Shown: positions 27,074 to 38,007 of the stretch, piece by piece
How the letters are laid out: each line of letters starts with the position of its first letter
Numbering within the stretch: the stretch's first letter is position 1
DNA from: Pistricoccus aurantiacus
Lineage (GTDB): Bacteria; Pseudomonadota; Gammaproteobacteria; Pseudomonadales; Halomonadaceae
NCBI RefSeq assembly: GCF_007954585.1
Contig: NZ_CP042382.1
Span: 3,224,001-3,288,000, forward strand
Direction: 5' to 3'
DNA: 64,000 nucleotides
Made by a program: the position numbers and the translations under genes
Notes under the pieces: generated by a model
What the model was told of the DNA's origin: nothing
Database searches by the model: none
The model's input: only the letters and a program-made list of their open reading frames with translations

Positions 27074-29005
27074 ATGCCGTCAGCAATGTTGCGTCTACCC
27101 CGTTTTCTCCTGGCCATGCTTTTCCTGTGGCTGGCTTCCATCACCACGCTTCAGGCGCAATGGTTCTCCAGCGACGCTCAAAATAACTTCCTGCCGGTCA
27201 ATGAAGCCTTTCAGGCGACGGCCTGGCTGGATGACGACAACCTAATGATCGGCATGCAAAATGCCGAGGATTATTATCTGTATCGCCATCGGTTTCGCGT
27301 AGAAAGCCAGACCCAGGAAGTGAGCCTTGGGGAGCCGAATCTCCCGGAAGGCGAATTCAAGTCCGATGAATTCCTCGGCGATGTCCACGTCTTCTATGAC
27401 CGGGTGGTTTTCTCGGTTCCCGTCCAAGGTCAAGCCGTCGACGAGCTGCCCATCGAGTTGACCTTTCAGGGCTGCGCGGACGCGGGACTCTGCTATCCGC
27501 CGGAAACCCTGTCGCTGACTGCGCTACCGGGTTCTTTACCGGAAGGGTTCGACGATCTGGGCGACGCCAATACCGTGCTTGCCATTACCACTGCCGACGA
27601 TACAGGCGCCGTGGAATCGGATGTTTCCTCCAATACCGACTTCTCGATGGCCCCGGCAAGCCTGCAAAGCGAAGACGGGCGCTTTCAATCGCTGTTGAAC
27701 GATGCTTCACCGCTGCTGGTGCTGGGTCTGTTTCTGCTGGCAGGGCTGGGGTTGACCTTCACTCCCTGCGTTCTGCCAATGATTCCTATCCTGTCATCGA
27801 TCATCGTCGGGCAGAATCCGAGCCGTCCCCGGGCGTTCGTGCTTTCTTCAAGCTACGTCGCCGGCATGGCAGTGACCTATGCGCTGGTAGGCGTTCTCAT
27901 GGGGCTGTTCGGCGCCGGGCTCAATCTTCAGGCGCGGCTGCAGTCCGCTCCGGTGCTGATCCTGTTCAGCCTGCTTTTCGTACTGTTCGCCCTGGCCATG
28001 TTCGGCGTTTTCAACCTGCGCCTGTCATCCGGACTGTCCAGTCGCATCGACACCTGGCAGAGCAAGGCGCAGCGCAGCGGCCCCGTAGGCCTGGCTCTGG
28101 CCGGAGCGCTTTCGGTACTGGTGGTATCGCCTTGCGTGTCCGCGCCCCTGGCCGGCGCCCTGGTATTCATCTCATCCACCGGCGATGCGCTGATGGGCGG
28201 CTTGGCCCTGCTGGCGCTGGCCTTGGGCATGGGTATTCCGCTGCTGCTGGTAGGCACCTTCGGCACCACCCTGATGCCGCGTACCGGACAATGGATGGAG
28301 GGTGTCAAGATCGCCTTCGGCGTGCTGCTGCTGGGAGTGGCCATCTGGCTGATCGAGCGCTTGCTGCCGGCGCAGCTCGCTCTGATACTCTGGGCCGGCC
28401 TGGCGGTCGGCGCCGGCCTGTCCCTTGGCGCCCTGCAATTCAATACCGCCCAGGGCTGGCCTCGGGTGCGCCAGGGGGGCGGCATCCTGCTTCTCGTGTG
28501 GGGGATCGTGCTGGTGATCGGTGCCGCCCGAGGTGCTCACGACCCGCTGCGTCCGCTCGCGGCCACCACGTCGCAAGCCCCGAACGCTAGTGCCGCCACC
28601 GACTCGGCCAGCCTGGCCTTCACTACGGTCACCCGGGCAGAGCAGTTGAACGTGGAGCTGGAACAGGCCGCCTCTCAGGGCCAGCCGGTTTTCGTCGACG
28701 TCAGCGCCGACTGGTGCATTTCCTGCAAGGTAATGGAAAATCAGGTCTTTCCCGCTCCCCAGGTGGCGCAGGCTCTCGCCGAATTCCGGCGTATCCGCCT
28801 TGACGTCACCGAAACCAACGCGGATAGCCGGGCTCTGCTTGAGCGTTTCGGTCTGTTCGGCCCGCCTAGCCTGCTGTTTTTCGACGGCGGTGAGGAAATT
28901 CGCGCCGCGCGGATTCAAGGCGAAATCAGGCACGATCCTCTCGCCCGCCATCTGCGCGAGCTGCTCGACTGGCTGGAAAGCGGGAAACCTCCGCGCACAA
29001 CTTGA
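27074..29005 (+). CDS. dsbD: thiol:disulfide interchange protein DsbD
   Basis: Carries electrons from cytoplasmic thioredoxin to periplasmic DsbC/DsbG and cytochrome c maturation. The signal peptide is ~1-28. The N-terminal immunoglobulin-like domain has Cys134 and Cys140; the eight-helix membrane core has one Cys in FTPCVLPM and the other in SPCVSAPL. The C-terminal thioredoxin domain has WCISCK (CxxC). All six redox cysteines are thus present. The length of 643 is somewhat above E. coli (565) owing to the inter-domain linker. It stands alone ahead of accB. Confidence 0.95.
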   Translation: MPSAMLRLPRFLLAMLFLWLASITTLQAQWFSSDAQNNFLPVNEAFQATAWLDDDNLMIGMQNAEDYYLYRHRFRVESQTQEVSLGEPNLPEGEFKSDEFLGDVHVFYDRVVFSVPVQGQAVDELPIELTFQGCADAGLCYPPETLSLTALPGSLPEGFDDLGDANTVLAITTADDTGAVESDVSSNTDFSMAPASLQSEDGRFQSLLNDASPLLVLGLFLLAGLGLTFTPCVLPMIPILSSIIVGQNPSRPRAFVLSSSYVAGMAVTYALVGVLMGLFGAGLNLQARLQSAPVLILFSLLFVLFALAMFGVFNLRLSSGLSSRIDTWQSKAQRSGPVGLALAGALSVLVVSPCVSAPLAGALVFISSTGDALMGGLALLALALGMGIPLLLVGTFGTTLMPRTGQWMEGVKIAFGVLLLGVAIWLIERLLPAQLALILWAGLAVGAGLSLGALQFNTAQGWPRVRQGGGILLLVWGIVLVIGAARGAHDPLRPLAATTSQAPNASAATDSASLAFTTVTRAEQLNVELEQAASQGQPVFVDVSADWCISCKVMENQVFPAPQVAQALAEFRRIRLDVTETNADSRALLERFGLFGPPSLLFFDGGEEIRAARIQGEIRHDPLARHLRELLDWLESGKPPRTT

Positions 29006-29221
29006 AACAGAACAGTGTTTTCCCGTCGAGATCGCAGAAATCTGGACAGGATCGGCGTTTTTCGGCAAACTCCGCTCTCAACGCGATAAGGGCGATTAGA
29101 GACGCCATCCTGCGGGATTGTGTCGTGAACTGAACGAACATCGACTAGATTGACATCACCCGCATACCATCTGACACGCCCCTTTTCTCTCATTCATCAT
29201 TCAACCGATCGGGACAAACGC

Positions 29222-29701
29222 ATGGATATTCGCAAGGTCAAGAAGCTGATCGAGCTACTGGAAGAGTCCAACATCAGCGAAATCGAAATCCAGGAAGGGG
29301 AAGAGTCGGTTCGCATCAGCCGTCATCCGAATGGCGCCTCCTACCCCCAGGCTCCCGCTCATTACTCCTACCCGCAGCATCCGGCAACGCCTTTTGCCTC
29401 TCAGGAAACCTCCGCGCCAGCATCCTCCTCTTCCTCCGCCCCGGATACGACACCGGAACTGCCTAGCGGACATGCGGTGACCTCTCCGATGGTAGGCACC
29501 TTCTACCGTGCGCCGACCCCCGGCGCCAAAGCCTTCGTGGAAGTGGGCCAGCGGGTCAGAAAGGGCGAAGCGATATGTATCGTCGAAGCCATGAAGATGA
29601 TGAATCAGATCGAGGCGGACCAGGACGGCGTGGTGGAAGCCATTCTGGTCGAGGACGGTGAACCGGTGGAATACGACCAGCCGATGCTCATCCTTTCCTG
29701 A
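29222..29701 (+). CDS. accB: biotin carboxyl carrier protein of acetyl-CoA carboxylase
   Basis: Carries biotin between AccC and AccAD in malonyl-CoA synthesis. The 159-residue protein has an N-terminal helix pair (1-35), a flexible Pro/Ala/Ser/Tyr linker (~38-80), and the biotinyl domain with EAMKMMNQI, where Lys125 is the biotin site. It ends [18 protein letters not shown]. It forms an operon with accC after a 32-base gap. Confidence 0.97.
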   Translation: MDIRKVKKLIELLEESNISEIEIQEGEESVRISRHPNGASYPQAPAHYSYPQHPATPFASQETSAPASSSSSAPDTTPELPSGHAVTSPMVGTFYRAPTPGAKAFVEVGQRVRKGEAICIVEAMKMMNQIEADQDGVVEAILVEDGEPVEYDQPMLILS

Positions 29702-29733
29702 AAGGCGAATTTCCCCTAAAAGGCGCAACGATA

Positions 29734-31077
29734 ATGTTGGACAAGGTACTTATCGCCAACCGCGGCGAGATCGCCCTGCGAATCCTGCGGGCATGCAAGG
29801 AACTGGGCATCAAGACCGTAGCGGTGCATTCCAAGGCGGATCGCGAACTGATGCACGTGCGGCTGGCGGATGAAGCCGTGTGTATCGGTCCGGCTTCTTC
29901 GGCGCAGTCCTACCTGAATATCCCGGCGTTGATCAGTGCCGCGGAAGTCACCGACGCCAGTGCCATTCATCCGGGCTACGGCTTCCTGTCGGAAAATGCC
30001 AACTTCGCCGAGCAGGTGGAGCGCTCAGGCTTCGTCTTCATCGGCCCGCGGGCGGACACCATTCGCCTGATGGGGGACAAGGTCAGCGCCATCGAATCCA
30101 TGAAAGAGGCCGGCGTGCCTACGGTGCCGGGCTCCGACGGCCCGCTGCCGGAGGACGATGATCAACAGGTAATGGCCACCGCCCGACGCATCGGCTATCC
30201 GGTGATCATCAAGGCCGCCTCCGGCGGTGGGGGTCGCGGCATGCGGGTAGTTCACGACGAAAGCCAACTGCTGTCTGCCCTCGGCATCACTCGCGCCGAA
30301 GCCGCCGCCGCCTTTGGCGATGGCACCGTGTACATGGAGAAATTTCTCCAGGAACCGCGCCACGTCGAGGTCCAGGTGCTGGCGGACGGACAGGGCAACG
30401 CCATCCATCTTTTCGACCGGGACTGCTCTCTGCAGCGTCGCCATCAGAAGGTGATAGAAGAAGCCCCGGCGCCGCAGCTCGATCCGGAAGCCCGAGCCCA
30501 GGTACTCAAGGCTTGTACAGATGCCTGTCTCAAGATCAACTATCGAGGCGCCGGTACCTTCGAGTTTCTGTACGAGAAAGGCCAGTTCTTCTTCATCGAG
30601 ATGAACACTCGGGTTCAGGTCGAGCACCCGGTCACGGAAATGGTCACCGGGGTGGATATCGTCAAGGAACAGCTGCGCATGGCCTCGGGCCTGCCCTTGT
30701 CGATTCGTCAGGAGGACGTGACCCTCAATGGTCATGCCTTCGAATGTCGCATCAACGCAGAGGATCCGCGTACCTTCATGCCCTCCCCGGGCAGGATCAC
30801 GCTGTATCATCCGCCGGGGGGCCTCGGGGTTCGAATGGATTCTCACCTGTATACCGGCTATACGGTTCCCCCGCATTACGACTCCCTGATCGGCAAGCTG
30901 ATCACCTGGGGCGAGGACCGGGACATCGCCCTGATGCGCATGCGCAACGCCCTGGAAGAGCTGCTGGTGGAAGGCATCAAGACCAATATCGATCTGCACA
31001 AGGCGCTGGTACGAGACAGCGATTTCCAGCAGGGCGGCGTCAATATCCACTATCTCGAGCATAAACTCGGTATTTGA
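29734..31077 (+). CDS. accC: biotin carboxylase subunit of acetyl-CoA carboxylase
   Basis: ATP-dependent carboxylation of biotin on AccB. The 447 residues include the N-terminal [12 protein letters not shown], the ATP-grasp Gly-rich loop [30 protein letters not shown], and [14 protein letters not shown] with the active-site Arg. Length matches E. coli AccC (449). It is directly downstream of accB; prmA starts nine bases later. Confidence 0.97.
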   Translation: MLDKVLIANRGEIALRILRACKELGIKTVAVHSKADRELMHVRLADEAVCIGPASSAQSYLNIPALISAAEVTDASAIHPGYGFLSENANFAEQVERSGFVFIGPRADTIRLMGDKVSAIESMKEAGVPTVPGSDGPLPEDDDQQVMATARRIGYPVIIKAASGGGGRGMRVVHDESQLLSALGITRAEAAAAFGDGTVYMEKFLQEPRHVEVQVLADGQGNAIHLFDRDCSLQRRHQKVIEEAPAPQLDPEARAQVLKACTDACLKINYRGAGTFEFLYEKGQFFFIEMNTRVQVEHPVTEMVTGVDIVKEQLRMASGLPLSIRQEDVTLNGHAFECRINAEDPRTFMPSPGRITLYHPPGGLGVRMDSHLYTGYTVPPHYDSLIGKLITWGEDRDIALMRMRNALEELLVEGIKTNIDLHKALVRDSDFQQGGVNIHYLEHKLGI

Positions 31078-31086
31078 GAGCGCTTC

Positions 31087-32019
31087 ATGCCCTGGCTACA
31101 GCTCAAGGTACATCTGGCGCCTTCTCAGGCAGAGCTTCTCGAGGAGCTGCTGCTGGAGGAAGGCGCCTGCGCCATCACGCTTCAGGACGGCGAGGATGAA
31201 CCGGTCTTCGAGCCGGCCCTCGGCACCACGCCGCTATGGAACGATACGGTGCTGACCGGCCTCTACGACGACCAGGAAGGCATCGAGGCCATGCTGGAGC
31301 GGGTTCGCCAGGGCTGGGCGATGCACTGCCCGGCAGAGCCCTGCCCGACCATCGAGTTCGAGCTATTGGCGGACCGGGACTGGGAGCGGGAATGGATGGA
31401 CGGCTTCACGCCGATACGCATGGGCGAGCGGCTGTGGATCGTGCCCAGCTGGCATGACGCCCCGGAGCCTGACGCGGTCAATCTGCTGCTCGATCCGGGG
31501 CTTGCCTTCGGCACCGGCACCCATCCCACCACCGCCCTGTGCCTCGAGCGCCTCGACGCCCTTGCCTTGGAAGGCAAGCTGGACGGACAAGTCATTCTCG
31601 ACGTCGGCTGCGGCTCCGGCATCCTGGCCATCGCCGCCCTCAAACTGGGGGCAGCCCGGGCAATCGGTACGGATATCGACCCCCAGGCGCTGCAGGCCAG
31701 TCGGGAAAATGCCCGGCGCAACCAGATCGAGGCATCTCGTTTCACGCTTTATTATCCGGAGCAGCTAGCGCCGGGCACCGATCGATCCAGCGCCTACCCC
31801 ATTGTTGTCGCCAATATCCTGGCGGGGCCGCTGATCGAGATGGCGCCGACCATCGCCAGCCATGTCGCCCCGGGCGGCTTATTGTCGCTCTCGGGAATCC
31901 TCTCCCATCAGGCGGAAGAGGTTCGCCAGGCCTACCAGAACGCGGGGTTTGTCCTCGACGAGCCGGTGGATCGGGAAGGCTGGGTGCGGCTCGACGGTCG
32001 GAAAGTCGGAGTTTCCTGA
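31087..32019 (+). CDS. prmA: ribosomal protein L11 methyltransferase
   Basis: SAM-dependent trimethylation of ribosomal protein L11. The N-terminal substrate-recognition domain is followed by PGLAFGTGTHPTTALCLE, the SAM loop DVGCGSGILAIAA and VVANILAGPL (NxxxxP-like). 310 residues (E. coli 293). Typical accC-prmA-dusB-fis neighbourhood. Confidence 0.95.
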   Translation: MPWLQLKVHLAPSQAELLEELLLEEGACAITLQDGEDEPVFEPALGTTPLWNDTVLTGLYDDQEGIEAMLERVRQGWAMHCPAEPCPTIEFELLADRDWEREWMDGFTPIRMGERLWIVPSWHDAPEPDAVNLLLDPGLAFGTGTHPTTALCLERLDALALEGKLDGQVILDVGCGSGILAIAALKLGAARAIGTDIDPQALQASRENARRNQIEASRFTLYYPEQLAPGTDRSSAYPIVVANILAGPLIEMAPTIASHVAPGGLLSLSGILSHQAEEVRQAYQNAGFVLDEPVDREGWVRLDGRKVGVS

Positions 32020-32038
32020 AGCCCGCGGGACAAGTATC

Positions 32039-33142
32039 ATGGCTCCGCTCAAGCCACCAACTCCCGTTATCGCCATGCTCGCGAACCCCTCGCAAGCGCT
32101 GCCTGCCATCGGCAAGCATCGCTTGACCAATCGTTTGATCCTGGCGCCCATGGCCGGCGTTACCGACCGCCCGTTTCGTCAGCTTTGCCGCCGATTGGGC
32201 GCGGGCCTGGTGGTGTCGGAAATGGTCACCAGCGATCCGAGCCTGTGGCATACCCGCAAATCCCGGCTGCGGCTGGACCATTGCGGCGAACCCGGGCCGA
32301 GAGCGGTACAGATCGCCGGCGGCGACGCGGCCATGCTGGCCCAGGCGGCGCGATTCAACGAGGCCCGCGGGGCGGAAATCATCGATATCAACATGGGCTG
32401 CCCGGCCAAGAAGGTATGCAACAAGGCCGCGGGCTCCGCCCTGCTGCGAGACGAGCGGCTGGTCGCGGAAATCCTCGACGCGGTGGTTGGCGCAGTCAAG
32501 GTGCCGGTCACCCTGAAGATCCGCACCGGCTGGTGCGCCGAAAGCAACAACGGTCTGCGTATCGCGCGTATTGCCGAGGAAGCCGGCATTCAGGCCCTGG
32601 CGGTACACGGGCGCACCCGGGAACAGCGCTACACCGGAGAGGCGGAATACGACACCATTGCCGCGATCAAGTCCGCGTTGAAGATTCCGGTGTTTGCCAA
32701 CGGAGATATCGATTCTCCCGTAAAAGCCGCTGCGGTAATGGACTACACTGGCGTGGATGCGCTGATGATCGGTCGTGGCGCCCAGGGCAATCCATGGATA
32801 TTTCGAGAAATAGACCATTATCTGGTTCACGGCGAGTATCTGGCCCCTCCTGCACGAACGGAGCAGTGGCGGGTCATGCGGGGCCACCTTGTGGCCTTGC
32901 ACGAGTTTTATGGCGAGCATCAAGGCATGCGTATTGCGCGCAAGCATCTGGGCTGGTATCTCGACCGATCGTGTCTTGGCAGGCTCGACAAGCACGCACC
33001 GAAGCGTGCCTTGCGGGCGTGCTTCAACGCGCTCGAGAGCGCTCGTGACCAGCTCCATTATATCGACGAACTGTTTTGCCGCCGCGCCCCAGGCGATTGC
33101 GCCCCGTGTGAGCCGGCAACGGATGGGATCAGTGCAGCATGA
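32039..33142 (+). CDS. dusB: tRNA-dihydrouridine synthase B
   Basis: FMN/NADPH enzyme that reduces uridine 17-type positions in tRNA D-loops. [13 protein letters not shown], the catalytic Cys in [25 protein letters not shown] and [18 protein letters not shown] are present, followed by the FMN site FANGDI and GRGAQGNPW. It has 367 residues against 321 in E. coli, with ~20 extra at each end. Overlaps fis by four bases (ATGA), the known dusB-fis operon, from which Fis is usually expressed in early growth. Confidence 0.94.
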   Translation: MAPLKPPTPVIAMLANPSQALPAIGKHRLTNRLILAPMAGVTDRPFRQLCRRLGAGLVVSEMVTSDPSLWHTRKSRLRLDHCGEPGPRAVQIAGGDAAMLAQAARFNEARGAEIIDINMGCPAKKVCNKAAGSALLRDERLVAEILDAVVGAVKVPVTLKIRTGWCAESNNGLRIARIAEEAGIQALAVHGRTREQRYTGEAEYDTIAAIKSALKIPVFANGDIDSPVKAAAVMDYTGVDALMIGRGAQGNPWIFREIDHYLVHGEYLAPPARTEQWRVMRGHLVALHEFYGEHQGMRIARKHLGWYLDRSCLGRLDKHAPKRALRACFNALESARDQLHYIDELFCRRAPGDCAPCEPATDGISAA

Positions 33143-33486
33143 CGACCAGGCAAGCAATTACCTCATCCCCTATCGCAGCCGAAACCCTGGGAACCGACCC
33201 CCTGGACAGGGATGTCTCTTCCTCGCCTTCCTTGACGAGCCGCGAGCTGCTGGATCAACAGCGCCCCTTGCGCGAGGCGGTGGATACCGCCATGCGACGC
33301 TATTTCACGCACCTGGACGGATCGACCACCACGGATCTTTACGCCATGGTGATGGCGGAGGTCGAGGCGCCGCTGCTGGCGGCGGTGATGGAGCATACTC
33401 AGGGCAACCAGACTCGCGCCGCGGAAATGCTCGGTCTGAACCGGGGGACCCTGCGCAAGAAGCTCAAATTCTATGAGTTGATATAA
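33139..33486 (+). CDS. fis: DNA-binding protein Fis
   Basis: Nucleoid-associated growth-phase regulator. The C-terminal ~55 residues carry the Fis fold and helix-turn-helix, ending [20 protein letters not shown], almost the same as E. coli. The 115-residue length is 17 above E. coli Fis; the N-terminal arm is variable. The start lies inside dusB. Confidence 0.95.
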   Translation: MTTRQAITSSPIAAETLGTDPLDRDVSSSPSLTSRELLDQQRPLREAVDTAMRRYFTHLDGSTTTDLYAMVMAEVEAPLLAAVMEHTQGNQTRAAEMLGLNRGTLRKKLKFYELI

Positions 33487-33546
33487 CGCGCTGGCAAAGA
33501 ACCATCGAGGCTTTTCAGTGCTTTACCTACCCGCCAAGAGTTGACC

Positions 33547-35133
33547 ATGAATACACACTCTCCTACTTCCCTGCCGGTACGCCGTGCCTTGATCAGCGTT
33601 TCCGACAAGACCGGCGTCGTCGATTTCGCTCGTGAACTGGCCCGGCGTGGCGTCGAGCTGCTTTCCACCGGCGGCACCTTTCGGCTCATTCAAGAGCAGG
33701 GTATCGAGGTTCGCGAAGTCTCGGAGCATACCGGTTTTCCTGAAATCATGGATGGCCGAGTGAAAACGCTGCATCCCAAGATCCACGGCGGCATCCTGGG
33801 GCGGCGCGGCCAGGACGACGCGGTGATGGCGGAGCACGATATCAGCCCCATCGACCTGGTGGTGGTCAATCTCTATCCCTTCGCCGCCACCGTGGCCAGG
33901 CCGGACTGCACCCTGGAGGACGCCATCGAGAACATCGATATCGGCGGGCCCGCCATGGTGCGCGCCTGCGCCAAGAATCATGCGCATACCGGGATTCTGG
34001 TCGACACCGTCGACTATGCCCGAGTGCTGGAGGACATGACGGCAAACCAGGGCGCCATCAGCGTCGAGCTGCGTTTCGATCTGGCAGTCAAGGCCTTCGA
34101 GCACACCGCAGGCTATGACGCAGCCATCGCCAACTACCTGGGTAGCCGGGTGAGCGGCGGCGAAGAGCACTTTCCCCGCACCTACAACCTGCAGTTCCAC
34201 AAGCGCCAGACCATGCGCTACGGGGAAAACCCCCACCAGCAGGCCGCCTTCTATGTGGAGGCGGAGTGTCATGAAGCCAGCGTGGCAAGCGCGCGAATCG
34301 TTCAGGGCAAGCCGCTTTCCTATAACAACGTCGCGGACACGGACGCTGCCTTCGAATGCGTCAAGGCCTTCGTCGATCCTGCCTGCGTGATCGTCAAGCA
34401 TGCCAATCCCTGCGGCGTCGCCCTGGGAAAAACCATGTTGGAAGCCTACGAAAAGGCCTTTGCCACGGATCCTACCAGCGCCTTCGGCGGTATCATCGCC
34501 TTCAACCGACCACTGGATGAGGTAACCGCCCGAGCAATCATCCAGCGCCAGTTCGTCGAGGTGATTATCGCCCCGGGAATCGACGAATCGGCGCTTGCCT
34601 TCGTCGCCGAAAAACCCAATGTCCGCCTGTTGGATGTCGCCGATCACTGGCCCGGGGAGCGTCTGGCCAGCCACGACATCAAGCGCGTCACCGGCGGCCT
34701 GCTGGTGCAGGATCGAGATCTGGGCATGGTAGGACGAGACGATCTCAAGGTGGTTACCGAACGCGCCCCCAGCGAACAGGAATTCAAGGACCTGGCGTTT
34801 GCCTGGAAGGTCGCCAAGTTCGTCAAGTCCAATGCCATCGTCTATGCCAAACAGGGTCGGACCATCGGCGTGGGCGCCGGGCAGATGAGCCGGGTCTATT
34901 CCGCCAGGATCGCCAGCATCAAGGCGCAGGACGAAGGATTGAGCGTGCCCGGCTCGGTGATGGCATCGGACGCCTTCTTCCCCTTCCGGGACGGTATCGA
35001 CGCGGCGGCGAAAGCCGGCATCAGCGCGGTGATTCAGCCCGGCGGCTCCCTGCGCGACCAGGAAGTCATCGATGCCGCCAATGAAGCGGGCATTGCCATG
35101 GTGTTCACCGGCATGCGCCATTTCCGTCACTGA
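33547..35133 (+). CDS. purH: bifunctional AICAR transformylase / IMP cyclohydrolase
   Basis: Last two steps of purine synthesis. IMP cyclohydrolase is N-terminal (~1-200, [27 protein letters not shown] split over residues 15-40) and AICAR transformylase C-terminal, with the catalytic KHANPCG near residue 280 and [12 protein letters not shown]. 528 residues (E. coli 529). The ATG at 33547 is favoured over a TTG two codons earlier. No other pur gene adjoins it. Confidence 0.96.
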   Translation: MNTHSPTSLPVRRALISVSDKTGVVDFARELARRGVELLSTGGTFRLIQEQGIEVREVSEHTGFPEIMDGRVKTLHPKIHGGILGRRGQDDAVMAEHDISPIDLVVVNLYPFAATVARPDCTLEDAIENIDIGGPAMVRACAKNHAHTGILVDTVDYARVLEDMTANQGAISVELRFDLAVKAFEHTAGYDAAIANYLGSRVSGGEEHFPRTYNLQFHKRQTMRYGENPHQQAAFYVEAECHEASVASARIVQGKPLSYNNVADTDAAFECVKAFVDPACVIVKHANPCGVALGKTMLEAYEKAFATDPTSAFGGIIAFNRPLDEVTARAIIQRQFVEVIIAPGIDESALAFVAEKPNVRLLDVADHWPGERLASHDIKRVTGGLLVQDRDLGMVGRDDLKVVTERAPSEQEFKDLAFAWKVAKFVKSNAIVYAKQGRTIGVGAGQMSRVYSARIASIKAQDEGLSVPGSVMASDAFFPFRDGIDAAAKAGISAVIQPGGSLRDQEVIDAANEAGIAMVFTGMRHFRH

Positions 35134-35152
35134 ATCTTTTCATGACCGAACC

Positions 35153-35183
35153 AAAAGAGGCAGCCGATTGGCTGCCTCTTTTA
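35153..35183. terminator. bidirectional terminator between purH and gabD
   Basis: AAAAGAGGCAGCC / GGCTGCCTCTTTTA form a 13-bp stem around a four-base loop, with A/T tails on both sides suited to both converging genes. Confidence 0.88.
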
Positions 35184-35215
35184 CGTTAGTCACACAGGTT
35201 AGTCGCGTCTTGGAT

Positions 35216-36673
35216 TCATCCCAGATCGATACATAGATATTTGGTTTCGATGTACTCCTCAAGCCCCTGGTGGCCGCCTTCACGACCCAACCCGGACGCC
35301 TTGACGCCGCCGAAGGGCATCGCCGCATTGGAGATCATCCCGGTGTTGATGCCGACCATGCCATATTCCAGCGCCTCGGCGATGCGCCACACTCGACCTA
35401 GATCCTTGGCATAGAAATAGGCGGCCAGCCCGTATTGAGTATCGTTGGCCAGGCTGACCGCGTCCTCCTCGTCTTCGAAGGAGAAAACCGCCGCCAGCGG
35501 GCCAAAGGTTTCCTCGCCGGCCACTTTCATCGATGTGGTCGCGCCGCTGATCAAGGTGGGGGTGAAGAAATTGCCGCCCAGCGGATGCGGATTGCCCCCC
35601 AGCAGCAGCTGAGCGCCCTTGTCCACCGCGTCCTCGACATGCTCCGAGACTTTCTTGAGCCCCTTCTGATCGATCAGCGGCCCGATGTTGACCCCTTCCT
35701 TGGTGCCATCGCCGACCTCGAGGTTGCGGTTCATGGCCGCCGCCAGTTTCTCGCAGAAGGCATTGACCACGCTGGACTGCACCAGAAAGCGGTTGGTGCA
35801 TACGCAGGTCTGGCCGGCGTTGCGAAATTTCGCCGCAATGGCGCCTTCCACCGCCGCGTCCAGATCCGCATCGTCGAAAACGATAAAAGGCGCGTTTCCG
35901 CCAAGTTCCAGAGAAATCTTCTGGATATGCTGCGACGCCTGGGACATCAGCTGACGCCCCACTTCCGTGGAGCCGGTGAAGGTGATCTTGCGCACGATGG
36001 GAGATTCGGTCAGGGCGGCAGCGATTTCGCTGGCGCTGCCCGGTACGACGTTGAACACCCCGCGCGGCACGCCGGCGCGCTCCGCCAGCAGGGCCATGGC
36101 GGTGGCGGAAAGCGGCGTCTGACTCGCCGGCTTGACGACGATAGGACAGCCCGCTGCCAGGGCCGCTCCCACCTTGCGAGTAATCATCGCCGCGGGGAAG
36201 TTCCAGGGAGTGATCGCCCCCACCACGCCCACCGGCTGCTTGAGGATGATCGCTCGCTGCTGCGGATTGGAAGCAGGCACCGTCTCGCCATAGATACGCC
36301 GGCCCTGCTCGGCGAACCAGCGCAGGAAACTGGCGGCGTAAGCGATTTCTCCGGCGGCTTCCTTGAGCGGCTTGCCTTGTTCCAGGGTCATGATACGGGC
36401 AAGTTCGTCCTGATGCTCGTGCATGAGGTCATGCCATTTCATCAGGATATCCGCGCGCTCGATAGCGGTCAGCGCACGCCAGGCGGGAAACGCCGCGTTC
36501 GCCGCGATGATCGCCCGCTCGGTTTCGCTTCGCCCCATCTTGGGCACCTGAGCGATGGTCTCACCGTTGGCGGGGTTGACGACATCGATCTGCTCGCCGT
36601 TATCCGCCGCGACCCAGCTACCGTCGATATAAGCGAAGGGACGAAACAGCGCGCTTTCTTGTAGAGATTCCAT
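35216..36673 (-). CDS. gabD: NAD(P)-dependent succinate-semialdehyde dehydrogenase
   Basis: Aldehyde dehydrogenase of the GabD type, oxidising succinate semialdehyde to succinate at the end of the GABA shunt. The catalytic residues are Glu in LELGGNAP and Cys in GQTCVCTN; cofactor site TPWNFPAAMITRK and TGSTEVGR. 485 residues (E. coli GabD 482). The ATG at 36673 has GGAGAG upstream. No gabT or transporter is next to it, so the physiological substrate could also be another semialdehyde. Confidence 0.87.
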   Translation of the reverse strand: MESLQESALFRPFAYIDGSWVAADNGEQIDVVNPANGETIAQVPKMGRSETERAIIAANAAFPAWRALTAIERADILMKWHDLMHEHQDELARIMTLEQGKPLKEAAGEIAYAASFLRWFAEQGRRIYGETVPASNPQQRAIILKQPVGVVGAITPWNFPAAMITRKVGAALAAGCPIVVKPASQTPLSATAMALLAERAGVPRGVFNVVPGSASEIAAALTESPIVRKITFTGSTEVGRQLMSQASQHIQKISLELGGNAPFIVFDDADLDAAVEGAIAAKFRNAGQTCVCTNRFLVQSSVVNAFCEKLAAAMNRNLEVGDGTKEGVNIGPLIDQKGLKKVSEHVEDAVDKGAQLLLGGNPHPLGGNFFTPTLISGATTSMKVAGEETFGPLAAVFSFEDEEDAVSLANDTQYGLAAYFYAKDLGRVWRIAEALEYGMVGINTGMISNAAMPFGGVKASGLGREGGHQGLEEYIETKYLCIDLG

Positions 36674-36803
36674 GTCACTCTCCTTCCTTTGATACATTCT
36701 TTGATGCATTGATCGTCGAATTTTCAACAAACGCCGTGCTTTATATGAAGTCGACCGTCGCCTGACATAGCGTCAGGGCATGGTAGCTTTTATCTCTAGC
36801 AGT

Positions 36804-37088
36804 CTAGGAGCCAGCACCCGGCTCTACCAGCGCCACCAGCACCGCCATGACCAACCCCAGCCCGATGGCCATCCAACAAAGGGCGCGGCCCTTGTACAAT
36901 ACTGGCGAACGACGGATCTGGCGAAGTCCCAGCAGGGCGAACACCGCTGCAATGATGGACACGAATGCCGCCATGGCATCGAAGAACAAGGCAAGAAACG
37001 CGGTGGCCAAGGCGGCCAGGGCCCAGCCGGAATAACGCGGGCGACTCTCGTTTGAAGGATTGGTGCTGCCTGTCGTCCTCTCTTCCAT
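36804..37088 (-). CDS. small two-helix membrane protein (DUF4190-like)
   Basis: 94 residues from the ATG at 37088. After a polar start with Thr/Ser/Asn there are two hydrophobic segments (~20-55 and ~68-90) joined by LLGLRQIRRSPVLYKGRALC, the pattern of DUF4190-type small membrane proteins (Gly-rich helix, short basic turn, second helix). Function unknown. A TTG 24 bases earlier is an alternative start. Lies downstream of folE on the same strand. Confidence 0.6.
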   Translation of the reverse strand: MEERTTGSTNPSNESRPRYSGWALAALATAFLALFFDAMAAFVSIIAAVFALLGLRQIRRSPVLYKGRALCWMAIGLGLVMAVLVALVEPGAGS

Positions 37089-37198
37089 GTCGTGGCTCGA
37101 CTCCTGCTTCAAGACCTGTTTACCGCTGGCGTTTCACCTCGCTTGACTCTATCAACCGAACCTGCCACCGGCCTTCGCATCAACCAGGCCAGGACCGG

Positions 37199-37756
37199 TC
37201 AGTTGGAACGCACTAAGGTCAGAAACTCCTGGCGCGTGGACTGGTTGTCACGAAAAGCGCCCAGCATGACCGAACTCGTCATGCTGGAATTCTGCTTTTC
37301 GACACCGCGCATCATCATGCACAGATGGCGCGCCTCGATCACTACCGCCACCCCCCGCGCCTGGGTTACTCGCAGAACCGCCTCGGCGATCTCGCGAGTC
37401 AGCTTTTCCTGGATCTGCATGCGACGCGCGTACATGTCGACGATCCGAGCGAATTTGGAAAGTCCCAGCACTCGCCCGCGAGGCATGTAGGCAATATGAC
37501 ATTTGCCAATAAAAGGCAGCAAATGATGCTCGCACATCGAGTAAAGTTCGATATCCTTGACCAGCACCATCTCATCCGTATTCGATTCGAAGATGGCCCC
37601 ATTGATCAAGGTTTCCAGGGACTGCTCGTAGCCATGGGTCAGAAACTGCATGGCCTTGGCGGCACGCTTGGGAGTATCGCGAAGCCCTTCTCGGTCCGGA
37701 TCCTCACCCAGGGCGCTAATGATCTGCCGGTAATGCTCGGCGAGTTGTTCGGTCAT
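37199..37756 (-). CDS. folE: GTP cyclohydrolase I (FolE)
   Basis: Makes dihydroneopterin triphosphate from GTP for folate. Zinc ligands are Cys in SMCEHH with the following His, and Cys in [23 protein letters not shown] and [12 protein letters not shown] are conserved. 185 residues from the ATG at 37756, like the shorter Pseudomonas-type enzymes; 77 upstream codons are open but lack homology. Confidence 0.94.
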   Translation of the reverse strand: MTEQLAEHYRQIISALGEDPDREGLRDTPKRAAKAMQFLTHGYEQSLETLINGAIFESNTDEMVLVKDIELYSMCEHHLLPFIGKCHIAYMPRGRVLGLSKFARIVDMYARRMQIQEKLTREIAEAVLRVTQARGVAVVIEARHLCMMMRGVEKQNSSMTSSVMLGAFRDNQSTRQEFLTLVRSN

Positions 37757-38007
37757 GTTTGGGCTCGTTATGGCATTGATGCTCAGACGCATCAACCGTC
37801 TTGTCGGCATTGCCGATAAATGGCGAAGCGTCAATTCTAGCCCATGCCCCTCTCGGAAGCAGCCCGATCCTTCAAGCGACATCTCGTCGCGCGGACCCCG
37901 GCCGGGCTGTAGCGCCAAGTCGGCTGTGCTAAAGTAGTGGCTTCGCGCCCTGCCCGTATACCGCTGGCTGGACAGAATTGAAAACATCCTCGTCGAGAAT
38001 CCGTATC

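Noticed and set aside
33541-35130. Very long open frames antisense to purH, purM and other genes
   Set aside because: Typical shadows in GC-rich genes with strong third-position bias; no domain content.
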